Part shown: positions 25,335 through 33,470 of the stretch, piece by piece | Layout of the letters: the number at the start of each line of letters is the position of its first letter | How positions within the stretch are numbered: the stretch's first letter is position 1 | Assembly: GCA_022787565.1 (NCBI GenBank) | Contig: JALFVN010000002.1 | Coordinates: 1 to 64,000, forward strand | Reading direction: 5' to 3' | Length of the DNA: 64,000 nt | From: Clostridiales bacterium | GTDB taxonomy: Bacteria > Bacillota > Clostridia > Oscillospirales > Oscillospiraceae | Position numbers and translations under genes: made by a program | The notes under the pieces: model-generated | Databases searched by the model: none | Told to the model about the DNA's origin: nothing | The model's input: the letters and a program-made list of their open reading frames with translations, nothing else

Positions 25335-26183
25335 ATGCACGAAGAAAAAGACAAAATAAACCATAAAAAAGCCTTGGAGATCAACGCCTATGTGGCGGGC
25401 GCCGGCGCCTTCGGCGTGTTTTTCCGCTGGATGCAGCGCCAGCTGGCCTTTGAGGAGGGGCTGGTCAAGGGCAGCTTCTGGAACGTGATGGTCCCGGTGA
25501 GCATTCTTATCGTGGGCTATGTTTTTCTCCGCTTTGTGGACCGGTTTAAAAATGAGCGCTGTTATCTGGCGGACGGATTTGAAGAAGCCCTGGTCAATCC
25601 GGGAAAGCTGTATTCTCTTGCCCGCTGGGCTGCCGGAATCCTGATGTGTGTCGGGGCGGTGGCCGTGCTGGCCACCTGCGAGACGGATAAAAACGCCGTC
25701 ATGCTCCGCGTTGTTGCTCTGCTGGCCGGGCTGACCGGCCTGAGCTTCCCACTGCTCCTCTCCGCCGCCAACCGGAAAAGAGCCTGGATGGGACCAAAGG
25801 TGCTGTGCCTGTTCTCCTTCCTGCCCATTCTGCTTTTCGCCGTCTGGCTCATCCTCAGCTACAAGGAAAATGCCATAAACAGCGTTATCTGGGACTATTC
25901 CATAGAGATCATCACCCTCTGCGCGGGCATGGTGTCCTTCTTCCACGTGGCCGGCTTTGCCTTCGGGCAGCCTAACGTGTGGCGCGCCATGTTTTTTGCC
26001 ATGGCCGGCGCGTTTCTGTGCATCATGACGCTGGCAGACTCCCGGAATATCGGTCTGCAGATCATTCTGCTCTCCGCCGCGCTGATGCTGATCATTTACA
26101 ACTGGATCATGGTGGCAAATCTCCGCAGCAAGGCCGCGGAGGAGAAGGAAGCCCCGGGCGACGGCTTTGAGCGGCTGAGATAA
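25335..26183 (+). CDS. Polytopic membrane protein of unknown function
   Basis: A 282-residue protein, family not recognised. It has about seven hydrophobic segments: near residues 17-30, 48-66, 92-112, 120-142, 155-177, 193-212 and 222-262, separated by short loops, with charged N- and C-terminal tails. No catalytic motif is visible. The upstream in-frame TTG at 25329 is less likely because the GGGA site is better spaced for ATG 25335. It is monocistronic: own promoter before and a long hairpin terminator after. Confidence 0.7.
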   Translation: MHEEKDKINHKKALEINAYVAGAGAFGVFFRWMQRQLAFEEGLVKGSFWNVMVPVSILIVGYVFLRFVDRFKNERCYLADGFEEALVNPGKLYSLARWAAGILMCVGAVAVLATCETDKNAVMLRVVALLAGLTGLSFPLLLSAANRKRAWMGPKVLCLFSFLPILLFAVWLILSYKENAINSVIWDYSIEIITLCAGMVSFFHVAGFAFGQPNVWRAMFFAMAGAFLCIMTLADSRNIGLQIILLSAALMLIIYNWIMVANLRSKAAEEKEAPGDGFERLR

Positions 26184-26190
26184 AAGAAAA

Positions 26191-26243
26191 TGGACCCTGT
26201 GGCAGGAACAAGAATTCCGCCTGTTGGGTCCATTATTTTTTTC
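26191..26243 (+). terminator. Rho-independent terminator
   Basis: A TGGACCC / GGGTCCA outer stem closes an inner GGC.GG / CC.GCC stem, followed by TTATTTTTTT. Confidence 0.75.
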
Positions 26244-26272
26244 AAAATAACATTATAGTAGGTGTAAAGTTT

Positions 26273-27115
26273 ATGGACCTGCAAAAGCTCACGATCGGCC
26301 AGATGGCGGAACTGAACCACATCTCCGAACAGACCCTGCGCCTGTACGACAGAGAGGGCCTGCTGAAGCCCCAGTATACCGACGAAAATACCGGATACCG
26401 CTATTACCATATCACCCAGTCGGCCCGGCTGGATATGATCCAGAACATGAAGGTCTACGGTATGACCCTGCGCCGGATCCGGGAGTTTCTGGCGGAAAAC
26501 GACGCCGACGCCCTGCAGCGGCTGCTGCTGGAGCAGGCCGGGCAGGTGGATGCGCGTATCGAGCAGCTCTCCCGCTCCCGTGCCGCCATCATGCGCACGC
26601 TGGACAACTTCAAACGCTATGAAGCCATGCCCAAAAACGGGGAGATTTTTATCGAATTTATCCCCCAGCGGTATATTTACCGCTATGCCTGCGACAGAAA
26701 TTACTTTGACCAGGATGAGACAGGCTATGAGTATATGCTCCGGCAGCTGAAGCGGCACCTGCTGAGCAACAATATGCCCCTGTCCTATTTCAGCAATGTG
26801 GGCACGGTGGTTCGGAAGGAGCATCTTCTGTCCGGGAACAGCTTTTCCAACGAGGTTTTCCTCTTTGTGGACGAGAGGGACAGGGCCCGGGATGCGGAGA
26901 CGGTTCCGGCGGCCACCTATGTATGCCTCTGCTCGTCGGAATTTTCCCGGGAGCGGGAGAACATGCTGAAGCTGATGGACTATGTGCGTGAGCACGGCTG
27001 CCAGGTGGTGGGGGACTATCTCTGCGAGGTGATCATCGACTTCCCGGTGCTGGATTTCGACAAGAGGCAGATGATCTATAAGACCCAGATCCCCGTCTGT
27101 TTTCCGAAAAAATAA
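26273..27115 (+). CDS. MerR family transcriptional regulator
   Basis: A 280-residue protein with N-terminal MerR helix-turn-helix (LTIGQMAELNHISEQTLRLYDREGLLKPQYTDE...GYRYY, residues 6-48), a coiled-coil dimer helix (residues 80-125) and a GyrI/AraC-effector-like C-terminal domain (residues 130-280), as in BltR/BmrR-type multidrug sensors. The gene directly downstream is preceded by a MerR-style promoter with an operator dyad in a 19-bp spacer (27119-27149), so this protein probably activates that gene. The ligand is unknown. Confidence 0.88.
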   Translation: MDLQKLTIGQMAELNHISEQTLRLYDREGLLKPQYTDENTGYRYYHITQSARLDMIQNMKVYGMTLRRIREFLAENDADALQRLLLEQAGQVDARIEQLSRSRAAIMRTLDNFKRYEAMPKNGEIFIEFIPQRYIYRYACDRNYFDQDETGYEYMLRQLKRHLLSNNMPLSYFSNVGTVVRKEHLLSGNSFSNEVFLFVDERDRARDAETVPAATYVCLCSSEFSRERENMLKLMDYVREHGCQVVGDYLCEVIIDFPVLDFDKRQMIYKTQIPVCFPKK

Positions 27116-27118
27116 TGC

Positions 27119-27149
27119 TTGACTTTATCCTTGGGATAAACAGTATAAT
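27119..27149 (+). promoter_or_regulatory. MerR-type promoter: 19-bp spacer with centred operator dyad
   Basis: TTGACT and consensus TATAAT are 19 bp apart, too far for unaided polymerase. The spacer and the last -35 base form a perfect palindrome TTTATCC-TTG-GGATAAA (27124-27140). This is the known architecture of promoters that MerR-family activators twist into an active shape. The MerR gene ends 4 bp upstream. Confidence 0.8.
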
Positions 27150-27209
27150 AGCCTCAAAGGTTGTTAAATTAATAACCAATTAAAATGGAAATTTAAGGAG
27201 GCTATCTCA

Positions 27210-28298
27210 ATGGAACGTAAAGTAAGAGTTGCACAGTATGGAGCAGGACGGATGAGCCGCTGGCTCATGCGCTATGTTTTGGAGCACGAGGGCGAGCTGG
27301 TAGCGGCCTTCTGCCGCAACCCCGGCCATATCGGCAAGGACGTGTCCGAGATCATCGGCAACGATTATCCCTTTGTAGGCGTCCCCGTCCAGCCTGCCGC
27401 CGACGCGGAAAAGGTCCTCTCCGAGCTGAAACCGGACGTGTGCATCGTGGCCACCCGCAGCACCGTGGCGGAGATCGAGGAGATATTCACCATCTGCGCA
27501 AAGCTGGGCATCAATGCCATCAGCACCTGCGAGGAAGCCCTTTACCCCTGGAACTCCTCTCCCGCGCTCACCGCCAAGCTGGACAAGCTGGCCAAGGAAG
27601 GCAACTGCACCCTCACCGGCGTGGGCTACTGCGATCTGTACTGGGGTACTCTGGTCACCAACCTCTGCGGCTCCTCCCACAAGATCACCAAAATCTTCGG
27701 CAGCAGCTCCTACAATGTAGAGGACTACGGCATCGCCCTGGCGGAAGGCCACGGCGCGGGCCTGACCGTTGAGGAGTTCAACAAAACCATCGGCTGCTAC
27801 AATGACACCCCCTCCGATGAGATGAAGGAGCTGGTGGAGAGCGGAAAGTATGTTCCCTCCTACATGTGGAACCAGAACGGCTGGCTGTGCAGCAAGATGG
27901 GTCTGCATGTAAAGTCCCAGACCCAGAAGTGCATCCCCTGCATCGACAAGGAGGACCTGAAGTCTGAGACCCTGGGCATGGTGGTCAAGGCCGGTGACGC
28001 CACCGGTATGCGCGCCATTGTCACCACCGAGACGGAGGAGGGCATCATCTTCGAGACCGAGTGTGTGGGCAAGATCTATAACAAGGACGAGTTTGACACC
28101 AACGTCTGGACCCTTTACGGCGAACCGGAAACCACCTGCATCGTCAACCAGCCTGCCACCGTGGAGCTGACCTGCGCTACGCTGGTCAACCGCATCCCCC
28201 AGCTGATCGACGCCCCTGCCGGTTACGTCACCACCGACCAGTTCCCCTACAACGAGTATATGGTCCGTCCCATGAACGAGTACGTCAGGACGAAGTAA
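27210..28298 (+). CDS. 2,4-diaminopentanoate dehydrogenase-like oxidoreductase (dihydrodipicolinate reductase-type NAD(P) domain)
   Basis: A 362-residue protein. The N-terminal Rossmann motif is VAQYGAGRMSRWLMRYVLEH (GxGxM form), followed by a DapB-like nucleotide domain to about residue 130 (PDVCIVATRSTVAEIEEI, GINAISTCEEALYP) and an alpha/beta catalytic domain. The layout and length fit the family that includes 2,4-diaminopentanoate dehydrogenase of ornithine fermentation. The other genes of that pathway are not present, so the substrate is open. AAGGAGG 9 bp upstream. Probably induced by the adjacent MerR regulator. Confidence 0.75.
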   Translation: MERKVRVAQYGAGRMSRWLMRYVLEHEGELVAAFCRNPGHIGKDVSEIIGNDYPFVGVPVQPAADAEKVLSELKPDVCIVATRSTVAEIEEIFTICAKLGINAISTCEEALYPWNSSPALTAKLDKLAKEGNCTLTGVGYCDLYWGTLVTNLCGSSHKITKIFGSSSYNVEDYGIALAEGHGAGLTVEEFNKTIGCYNDTPSDEMKELVESGKYVPSYMWNQNGWLCSKMGLHVKSQTQKCIPCIDKEDLKSETLGMVVKAGDATGMRAIVTTETEEGIIFETECVGKIYNKDEFDTNVWTLYGEPETTCIVNQPATVELTCATLVNRIPQLIDAPAGYVTTDQFPYNEYMVRPMNEYVRTK

Positions 28299-28324
28299 GC
28301 AAACCGCAGGAATAAGAATAATGG

Positions 28325-28356
28325 AAAAGGCGTGACTGGCCGCAGTCACGCCTTTT
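28325..28356 (+). terminator. Rho-independent terminator
   Basis: Stem AAAAGGCGTGACT / AGTCACGCCTTTT with a 6-nt GC loop, ending in a T run. Confidence 0.85.
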
Positions 28357-28358
28357 CT

Positions 28359-28465
28359 GCCGCAAAAAAATGCTGTCATCCTGAGCGCAAGCGAGGGATC
28401 CCGTAAGGTTACGCTTGGTGCTCTGTTTACGGGATTCTTCAGCGCGCTGCGCTTCAGAATGACAG
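28359..28465 (+). repeat. Palindromic intergenic repeat, copy A
   Basis: A 107-bp unit whose 93-bp core (28373-28465) starts CTGTCATCCTGAGCGCAAGC and ends CTTCAGAATGACAG, the two ends being imperfect inverted complements, with GGATCCCGTAA / TTACGGGATTC further in. The core differs from copy B at 28555-28647 by one base. It resembles MITE-like intergenic palindromes common in gut clostridia. No coding potential. Confidence 0.8.
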
Positions 28466-28511
28466 TGAAGTTGGGGGAGCCTCTTTGTACGGTCAATGTT
28501 TCTGTCAGACT

Positions 28512-28535
28512 GTAGGGGCGGGGCTTGCCCCCGCC
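28512..28535 (+). repeat. REP-like palindrome GTAGGGGCG type
   Basis: GTAGGGGCG-GGGCTTGCCC-CCGCC lies between the two palindromic repeats. Related sequences with a central GTAGGGGCGAC...GTCGCCCG form occur inside the REP-type transposase gene at 56440-56467 and 56601-56625. Confidence 0.6.
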
Positions 28536-28540
28536 TGTCT

Positions 28541-28647
28541 GCCGCGAAAAAATGCTGTCATCCTGAGCGCAAGCGAAGGATCCCGTAAGGTTACGCTTGG
28601 TGCTCTGTTTACGGGATTCTTCAGCGCGCTGCGCTTCAGAATGACAG
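28541..28647 (+). repeat. Palindromic intergenic repeat, copy B
   Basis: Same orientation as copy A, offset by 182 bp, with a core of 93 bp differing at one base. It ends 7 bp before the stop of the DMT transporter gene. The 28299-28653 interval holds only the terminator, these repeats and the REP-like palindrome. Confidence 0.8.
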
Positions 28648-28653
28648 TTTTCA

Positions 28654-29544
28654 TCATGTGCTCTTTTTTCGGCTGTGCGCCCCGGTCAGAAGGACGGCGG
28701 AAAGCACCAGGGCGATACCGGCAAGGCTGAACAGATCCAGACGTTCGCGGTACACCAATACACCCACCAGCGTGGCCACCACCGGCTCCACCGAGGCCAT
28801 GACGGAGGCTTTGCCGGCCTCGGTCCCGGAGAGGCCGAAGGTGTACAGCATATAGGGCAGAAAGCAGGTTACCAGCCCGGCCAGCAGGCAGAAGGCGAGG
28901 GAGCCGGCAGAGGAGAACATCAGCGCAAGGGGCGTTTTCACGCCGAAGATCAGCCCCGCACCCAGGGCTGCCAGCAAGCAGGAATAAAAATTAATGGTGC
29001 TGCCGGAATAGCCCCGCCGGAGGGCCAGCTTGCCGAAAATGCTGTACAGGGCATAGCCGAAGCCGGAACCCAGACCGTAGAGCAGTCCGACCAGGCTGAT
29101 TTTGGTCTCCTGCCCCACAATGCCCGACACCAGGCAGCAGCCGGAAAAGGCCAGAAATACGGCCAGAATGAGCCGCCCGTTCAGCTTTTCCCCGAAGAGC
29201 AGCGCGGACATGAGCACCACAAAGCAGGGCGCGGTGTACAGCAGGATCGCCGCGGCGGAAAGGCTCATCAGGGTCATGGCCTGAAAATAGCACACGGTGA
29301 AAAACAGCAGCGAGCAGAGGCCGGAGCCGATAAAGCACCACAGATCCTTCAGCCGGATGCGGAAGGCGCTTTTGTCCCGGAGGAGGATCGTCAGAGCGAA
29401 AAACAGCGCCGCCGCGCCGCAGCGGACGAAAACAATACCGAAGGAGTCAAAGCCCAGACTGCCCAGGCTCCGCCGGAACAGACCCATCAGGCCCCAAAGA
29501 CAGCCGCTGGCAATGACCGCGGCGGAATATATGTGCTTTTTCAT
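28654..29544 (-). CDS. EamA/DMT family transporter
   Basis: A 296-residue membrane protein with ten predicted helices in two EamA repeats of about 140 residues. It begins SAAVIASGCLWGLMGLFRRSL, and the second half begins SLVGLLYGLGSGFGYALYSIFGKLA. The C-terminal EPVVATLVGVLVYRERL stretch is typical of the family. Members export or import small metabolites; the substrate cannot be inferred. It is transcribed divergently from hprK with its own promoter at 29582-29610. Confidence 0.88.
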   Translation of the reverse strand: MKKHIYSAAVIASGCLWGLMGLFRRSLGSLGFDSFGIVFVRCGAAALFFALTILLRDKSAFRIRLKDLWCFIGSGLCSLLFFTVCYFQAMTLMSLSAAAILLYTAPCFVVLMSALLFGEKLNGRLILAVFLAFSGCCLVSGIVGQETKISLVGLLYGLGSGFGYALYSIFGKLALRRGYSGSTINFYSCLLAALGAGLIFGVKTPLALMFSSAGSLAFCLLAGLVTCFLPYMLYTFGLSGTEAGKASVMASVEPVVATLVGVLVYRERLDLFSLAGIALVLSAVLLTGAHSRKKST

Positions 29545-29581
29545 CTCTCCGCCTCCAAAATGACGATGATGTTTTCAAGAG

Positions 29582-29610
29582 AGTATAATTATTTTTTCGG
29601 ATAAAGTCAA
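29582..29610 (-). promoter_or_regulatory. Predicted promoter of the DMT transporter gene
   Basis: On the minus strand TTGACT, 17-bp spacer, TATACT, about 40 bp ahead of the ATG. The -35 region reads TTGACTTTATCC, the same 12-mer as at 27119 and 43437. Confidence 0.65.
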
Positions 29611-29656
29611 TATAATATTAAAAAGGCTTTTTACGCCCGGATGAGTGTAAAACCTA

Positions 29657-29685
29657 TTGCCAAATCCGCCCCAAGTGGTTAAAAT
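29657..29685 (+). promoter_or_regulatory. Predicted promoter of hprK
   Basis: TTGCCA, 17-bp spacer, TAAAAT, 44 bp ahead of the hprK start. Confidence 0.5.
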
Positions 29686-29728
29686 AGTGAATATGGATTT
29701 CGGAAAAAACGTTGAGAGGCGGATAGAG

Positions 29729-30667
29729 ATGAGAAGTAAATATAAGGTAAAACTCAAGACCATTGTGCAGGAGCACAGGCTGAATATTCTTCACGCGTCA
29801 AAGGACTATGACACGGCGGTGCTGACCACGGCGGACGTAAACCGTCCGGCCATGCAGCTGGCGGGTTTTTATAACTATTTTGACCCCCACCGGCTCCAGA
29901 TCATCGGCCGGGTAGAGAGCACCTATCTGGACACACTGACAGATCAGGAGCGAAGGGATGCGCTGGAGCGTTTCATGCAGTATGATATCGCAGCGCTGGT
30001 GATCTGCCACGGAATGCAGCCCTTCCCCGAGTGTCTGGAGCTGGCGGAGAAGTACGACAGGAACCTGTTTATCACCGATGAGGACACCTCAGATTTTCAG
30101 GCGGACGTGATCGGTACGCTCCACAGCTATCTTGCGCCCCGCATTACCACCCACGGCGTGCTGGTAGAGGTCTACGGCGAGGGCGTGCTGCTCATTGGCG
30201 ACAGCGGCATCGGCAAGAGCGAGACGGCCCTTGAGCTGATTAAGCGCGGCCACCGTCTGATCGCTGACGACGCGGTGGAGATCAAGCTGGTAGGGCGGGA
30301 TAAGCTTACCGGCAACGCGCCGGAGCTGATCCGCTACTATATGGAACTGCGGGGCATCGGCGTGATCAATGTGCGCCATATCTATGGCGTGGGCGCCGTA
30401 AAGCCGGAGACCAATATCGACCTGGTGGTAAAGCTGGAGCCCTGGCAGGAGGGCAAGGCCTATGACCGGCTGGGCCTTTCCGAGGAGACGGAGACCTTCC
30501 TGGGCGTAAAGCTGCCCCTGGTGACCATCCCCGTCCAGCCCGGGCGGAACCTTGCCGTTATTCTGGAGCTTGCGGCCATGAACAACCGCCAGAAAAAGAT
30601 GGGCTATAACGCCGCCGAGGCCCTGGCCGCAGAGCATGACTACGCGGTGGACGCCGGACTGATATAA
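29729..30667 (+). CDS. hprK: HPr kinase/phosphorylase
   Basis: A 312-residue HprK, which phosphorylates Ser46 of HPr and so controls carbon catabolite repression in Bacillota. Walker A GDSGIGKS at residues 157-164, the HPrK signature ELRGIGVINVRHIYG in the C-terminal half, and the N-terminal regulatory domain to about residue 130. ATG 29729 is chosen: it gives the usual length of about 310 and has GAGGCGGA nearby; two in-frame ATGs further up would add a poorly conserved tail. It leads a row hprK-murB-rapZ-whiA-dnaE with short gaps. Confidence 0.93.
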   Translation: MRSKYKVKLKTIVQEHRLNILHASKDYDTAVLTTADVNRPAMQLAGFYNYFDPHRLQIIGRVESTYLDTLTDQERRDALERFMQYDIAALVICHGMQPFPECLELAEKYDRNLFITDEDTSDFQADVIGTLHSYLAPRITTHGVLVEVYGEGVLLIGDSGIGKSETALELIKRGHRLIADDAVEIKLVGRDKLTGNAPELIRYYMELRGIGVINVRHIYGVGAVKPETNIDLVVKLEPWQEGKAYDRLGLSEETETFLGVKLPLVTIPVQPGRNLAVILELAAMNNRQKKMGYNAAEALAAEHDYAVDAGLI

Positions 30668-30685
30668 ATTTTTTGGGAGAGACCT

Positions 30686-31687
30686 ATGGAAAACCTTGAA
30701 ACCGCCATTGCACAAATCAAACAGGAGCTGCCCGGACTGTGCCTGATGGAAAACGAGCCCATGAGCGCCCACTGCTCGTTTAAGATCGGCGGCCCGGCAC
30801 GGGCCCTGGCCGTGCCCTCGGACGTCAGCTCTCTTTCAAAAATCTGCCATATCCTGAAGCTGAACAAGCTGGCCCCCATGCTGCTGGGAAACGGCACCAA
30901 TATTCTTTTCCCGGATGAGGGGCTGCCGGAGCTGTTTATCATCAGCACAGAAAAGCTGACAAAAATGTTCCTGCTGCCCGACGGGGCCATATACGCCGAG
31001 GCGGGGGTCTCGCTGGCAAAGCTTTCGAGCTTTGCCCAGCAGAACGGGCTGCAGGGCCTGGAATTTGCCTCCGGCATCCCCGGAACGGTGGGCGGCGGTC
31101 TGCTGATGAACGCCGGTGCCTACGGCGGGGAGCTGAAAGATGTGGTGGAGAGTGTGGTCTATTATTTCCTGCCCCAGCAGACCCTGCTGGAAGCCCCGGC
31201 GGAAGCCTGCGGCTTTGGCTACAGGACCAGCAATTTCAAAACCCAGGGCGGCTGTGCCATTCTCAGCGCGGTGTTCCGCCTGGAGAAGGGCGACAAGGAG
31301 CAGATCGCCGCGAAAATGCGGGAGCTGAACGAGAAGCGCCGGGAAAAGCAGCCCCTGGATCTGCCCTCGGCGGGCAGCGCCTTCAAGCGCCCGGAGGGGC
31401 ACTTCGCCGCCGCGCTGATCGAGCAGGCGGGATTGAAGGGCTATACCGTAGGCAGCGCCCAGGTTTCGGAAAAGCACTCCGGCTTTGTGGTGAACAAAGG
31501 GAATGCCACATCCAGGGACGTCTATGACCTGATGATGCATGTGCGCAATACCGTCTATACCCAGACCGGCGTCTTTCTGGAGCCGGAGATCATTATCCTT
31601 CCCCCGGACTATGCCCTGAAGGACGAGTCGCCGGACGCGCCAATCTACAAGATTGATGTAAGCGAGGAGACCCTGCCGCAGAAATGA
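30686..31687 (+). CDS. murB: UDP-N-acetylenolpyruvoylglucosamine reductase
   Basis: A 333-residue type II MurB. FAD-binding stretches are SFKIGGPARALAVPSDV near residue 32 and LGNGTNILFPDEGL near residue 72; GLEFASGIPGTVGGGLLMNAGAYGGE lies around 130; and the catalytic PAGSAFKRPEGHFA-type motif appears as LPSAGSAFKRPEG near 225 (Ser donor). It makes UDP-MurNAc for cell-wall synthesis. It starts 18 bp after hprK. The C-terminal KDESPDAPIYKIDVSEETLPQK tail is longer than in B. subtilis. Confidence 0.94.
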   Translation: MENLETAIAQIKQELPGLCLMENEPMSAHCSFKIGGPARALAVPSDVSSLSKICHILKLNKLAPMLLGNGTNILFPDEGLPELFIISTEKLTKMFLLPDGAIYAEAGVSLAKLSSFAQQNGLQGLEFASGIPGTVGGGLLMNAGAYGGELKDVVESVVYYFLPQQTLLEAPAEACGFGYRTSNFKTQGGCAILSAVFRLEKGDKEQIAAKMRELNEKRREKQPLDLPSAGSAFKRPEGHFAAALIEQAGLKGYTVGSAQVSEKHSGFVVNKGNATSRDVYDLMMHVRNTVYTQTGVFLEPEIIILPPDYALKDESPDAPIYKIDVSEETLPQK

Positions 31688-31700
31688 GGAAGAGAGAGAT

Positions 31701-32558
31701 ATGGAATTTCTGATCATCACCGGACTTTCCGGCGCAGGAAAGAGCCGGGCCGCAGATGTTCTGGAGGATCTGGAATACTACTGCGTGGACAATATGCCCG
31801 TGGTGCTGATGCCCCGCTTTGCGGAGCTGTGCGTGGCCACCGGGGGCCGCTACGAAAAAGTTGCGCTGGTGACGGATGTGCGGGAGAAGGACGGCTTTGG
31901 CCAGCTTTTGACCACGCTGGACCAGCTCAAGGAGATGGAGGTCAGCTGCCGCATCCTGTACATGGACGCCGATATCCGCACGCTTGTCCGCCGCTACAAG
32001 GAATCCCGGCGGCCCCACCCCATGGCGGCTCCCGGTATGTCCGTGGAGCAGGCTGTGGCAAAGGAGGCGGAGCTGCTGGCCCCGGTGCGGGCACGGGCGG
32101 ACTATATCGTGAACACCTCCAACCTGACCCTGGGTATGCTGCAAAACAAGCTTTTTGATCTGTTCGCCGGGGCGGAGCACAAGCGGAAGATCGATGTTAC
32201 GGTGATGTCCTTCGGCTATAAGCACGGCATCCCCATGGACGCAGACCTGGTGTTTGACGCCCGCTTTCTGCCCAACCCCTTCTATGTGGACGAGCTTCGG
32301 CCCATGTGCGGGCTGGACAGGCCGGTGGCGGAATATGTGTTCAGCTATCAGCAGACCCGTACCTTCCTGGAAAAGCTGGAGGATATGCTGGACTTTCTGC
32401 TGCCCCTGTATCTGGAGGAGGGGAAGCTGACGCTGACCATTGCCGTCGGCTGCACCGGCGGCCGCCACCGCAGCGTGGCCCTTGCCGCGGCGCTGAACGA
32501 CTATTTCCACGCCCACAACATAGATTCAGTAAATGTGAACCGCGACATCGACAAGTAG
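31701..32558 (+). CDS. rapZ: RNase adapter / nucleotide-binding protein RapZ (YvcJ)
   Basis: A 285-residue P-loop protein: Walker A TGLSGAGKS at residues 8-16, VDNMPVVLMP, TDVREKDG, and a C-terminal GCTGGRHRSVALA motif that binds a nucleotide-sugar or RNA ligand. In B. subtilis YvcJ affects competence; in E. coli RapZ presents GlmZ RNA to RNase E and senses glucosamine-6-phosphate. It lies 13 bp after murB and 10 bp before whiA. Confidence 0.94.
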   Translation: MEFLIITGLSGAGKSRAADVLEDLEYYCVDNMPVVLMPRFAELCVATGGRYEKVALVTDVREKDGFGQLLTTLDQLKEMEVSCRILYMDADIRTLVRRYKESRRPHPMAAPGMSVEQAVAKEAELLAPVRARADYIVNTSNLTLGMLQNKLFDLFAGAEHKRKIDVTVMSFGYKHGIPMDADLVFDARFLPNPFYVDELRPMCGLDRPVAEYVFSYQQTRTFLEKLEDMLDFLLPLYLEEGKLTLTIAVGCTGGRHRSVALAAALNDYFHAHNIDSVNVNRDIDK

Positions 32559-32568
32559 AGGGATCAAT

Positions 32569-33468
32569 ATGTCATTTTCATCCGACGCAAAGGCAGAGCT
32601 CTGCGCCCAGAGGCCGGACAGAAAGTGCTGCGCCGTGGCGGAGAGCTACGGCGTGCTGCTCTACTGCAACACCTTTTCGGCCCGGGAGATCCGGATCATT
32701 ACCGCCAGCCGCGATTTTGCCGCGAGGCTGCCCCGGCTGTTCAAGCGGGCCTTTTCTCTGAGCTTCGATGTTCTGCCCCCGGAAAATGCAGGGGGAAAGA
32801 GCAGCTTTCTGATCACTTCGCCCGAAAAAATCAAGCGTATATTCGATACTTACGGCGCGGAGGTGGACAGTACCCTGTCCCACCATGTCAATTTCGGCGT
32901 GCTGGAGGAGGACTGCTGCCGCGCCGCCTTTATCCGCGGGGCTTTTCTTGCCGGCGGCAGCGTCACCGACCCGGAAAAGCGCTATCATCTGGAGCTGGCC
33001 ACGCCCCACCACAGCGTCAGCCGGGAGACCTATTCGGTGCTGCTGGACATGGGCTTCAGCCCCCGGGAGGCGGAGCGGGGCGGCAACGCGCTTTTGTATT
33101 TTAAACAGGCTGACGCCATCGCCGACTTTTTTACCACCATTGGGGCGTCCAACACCGCCCTGGGCATCATGACTGCCAAGGTGGAAAAGGATATGCGAAA
33201 CACCATCACCCGCCGGGTCAACTGCGATTCGGCCAATGCCGACAAAGTGGTAAACGCCGCCCAGGAGCAGCTGGAGGCCATACGTTACATCGTAAAGGAA
33301 TACGGCATCGACGCGCTGCCTGAGCCCCTGAAGGATGCGGCCCTGCTGCGGATCGCAAATCCCGAGGCAAGTCTGGCGGATCTGGCAAAGCTCTCCTATC
33401 CGCCGGTGACCAAAAGCTGCATTTCCCACAGACTGAAAAAAATTATGAGCTTAGCTTCAAAGGAGTAA
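32569..33468 (+). CDS. whiA: Sporulation/cell-division regulator WhiA
   Basis: A 299-residue WhiA: N-terminal LAGLIDADG homing-endonuclease-like domain (CCRAAFIRGAFLAGGSVTDPEKRYHLE near residue 115) and a C-terminal helix-turn-helix (SLADLAKLSYPPVTKSCISHRLKKIMSLA). It is a DNA-binding protein linked to division and chromosome segregation. In most Bacillota yvcK/mgfK stands between rapZ and whiA; here only 10 bp separate them, so that gene is absent from the cluster. Confidence 0.94.
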   Translation: MSFSSDAKAELCAQRPDRKCCAVAESYGVLLYCNTFSAREIRIITASRDFAARLPRLFKRAFSLSFDVLPPENAGGKSSFLITSPEKIKRIFDTYGAEVDSTLSHHVNFGVLEEDCCRAAFIRGAFLAGGSVTDPEKRYHLELATPHHSVSRETYSVLLDMGFSPREAERGGNALLYFKQADAIADFFTTIGASNTALGIMTAKVEKDMRNTITRRVNCDSANADKVVNAAQEQLEAIRYIVKEYGIDALPEPLKDAALLRIANPEASLADLAKLSYPPVTKSCISHRLKKIMSLASKE

Positions 33469-33470
33469 CC

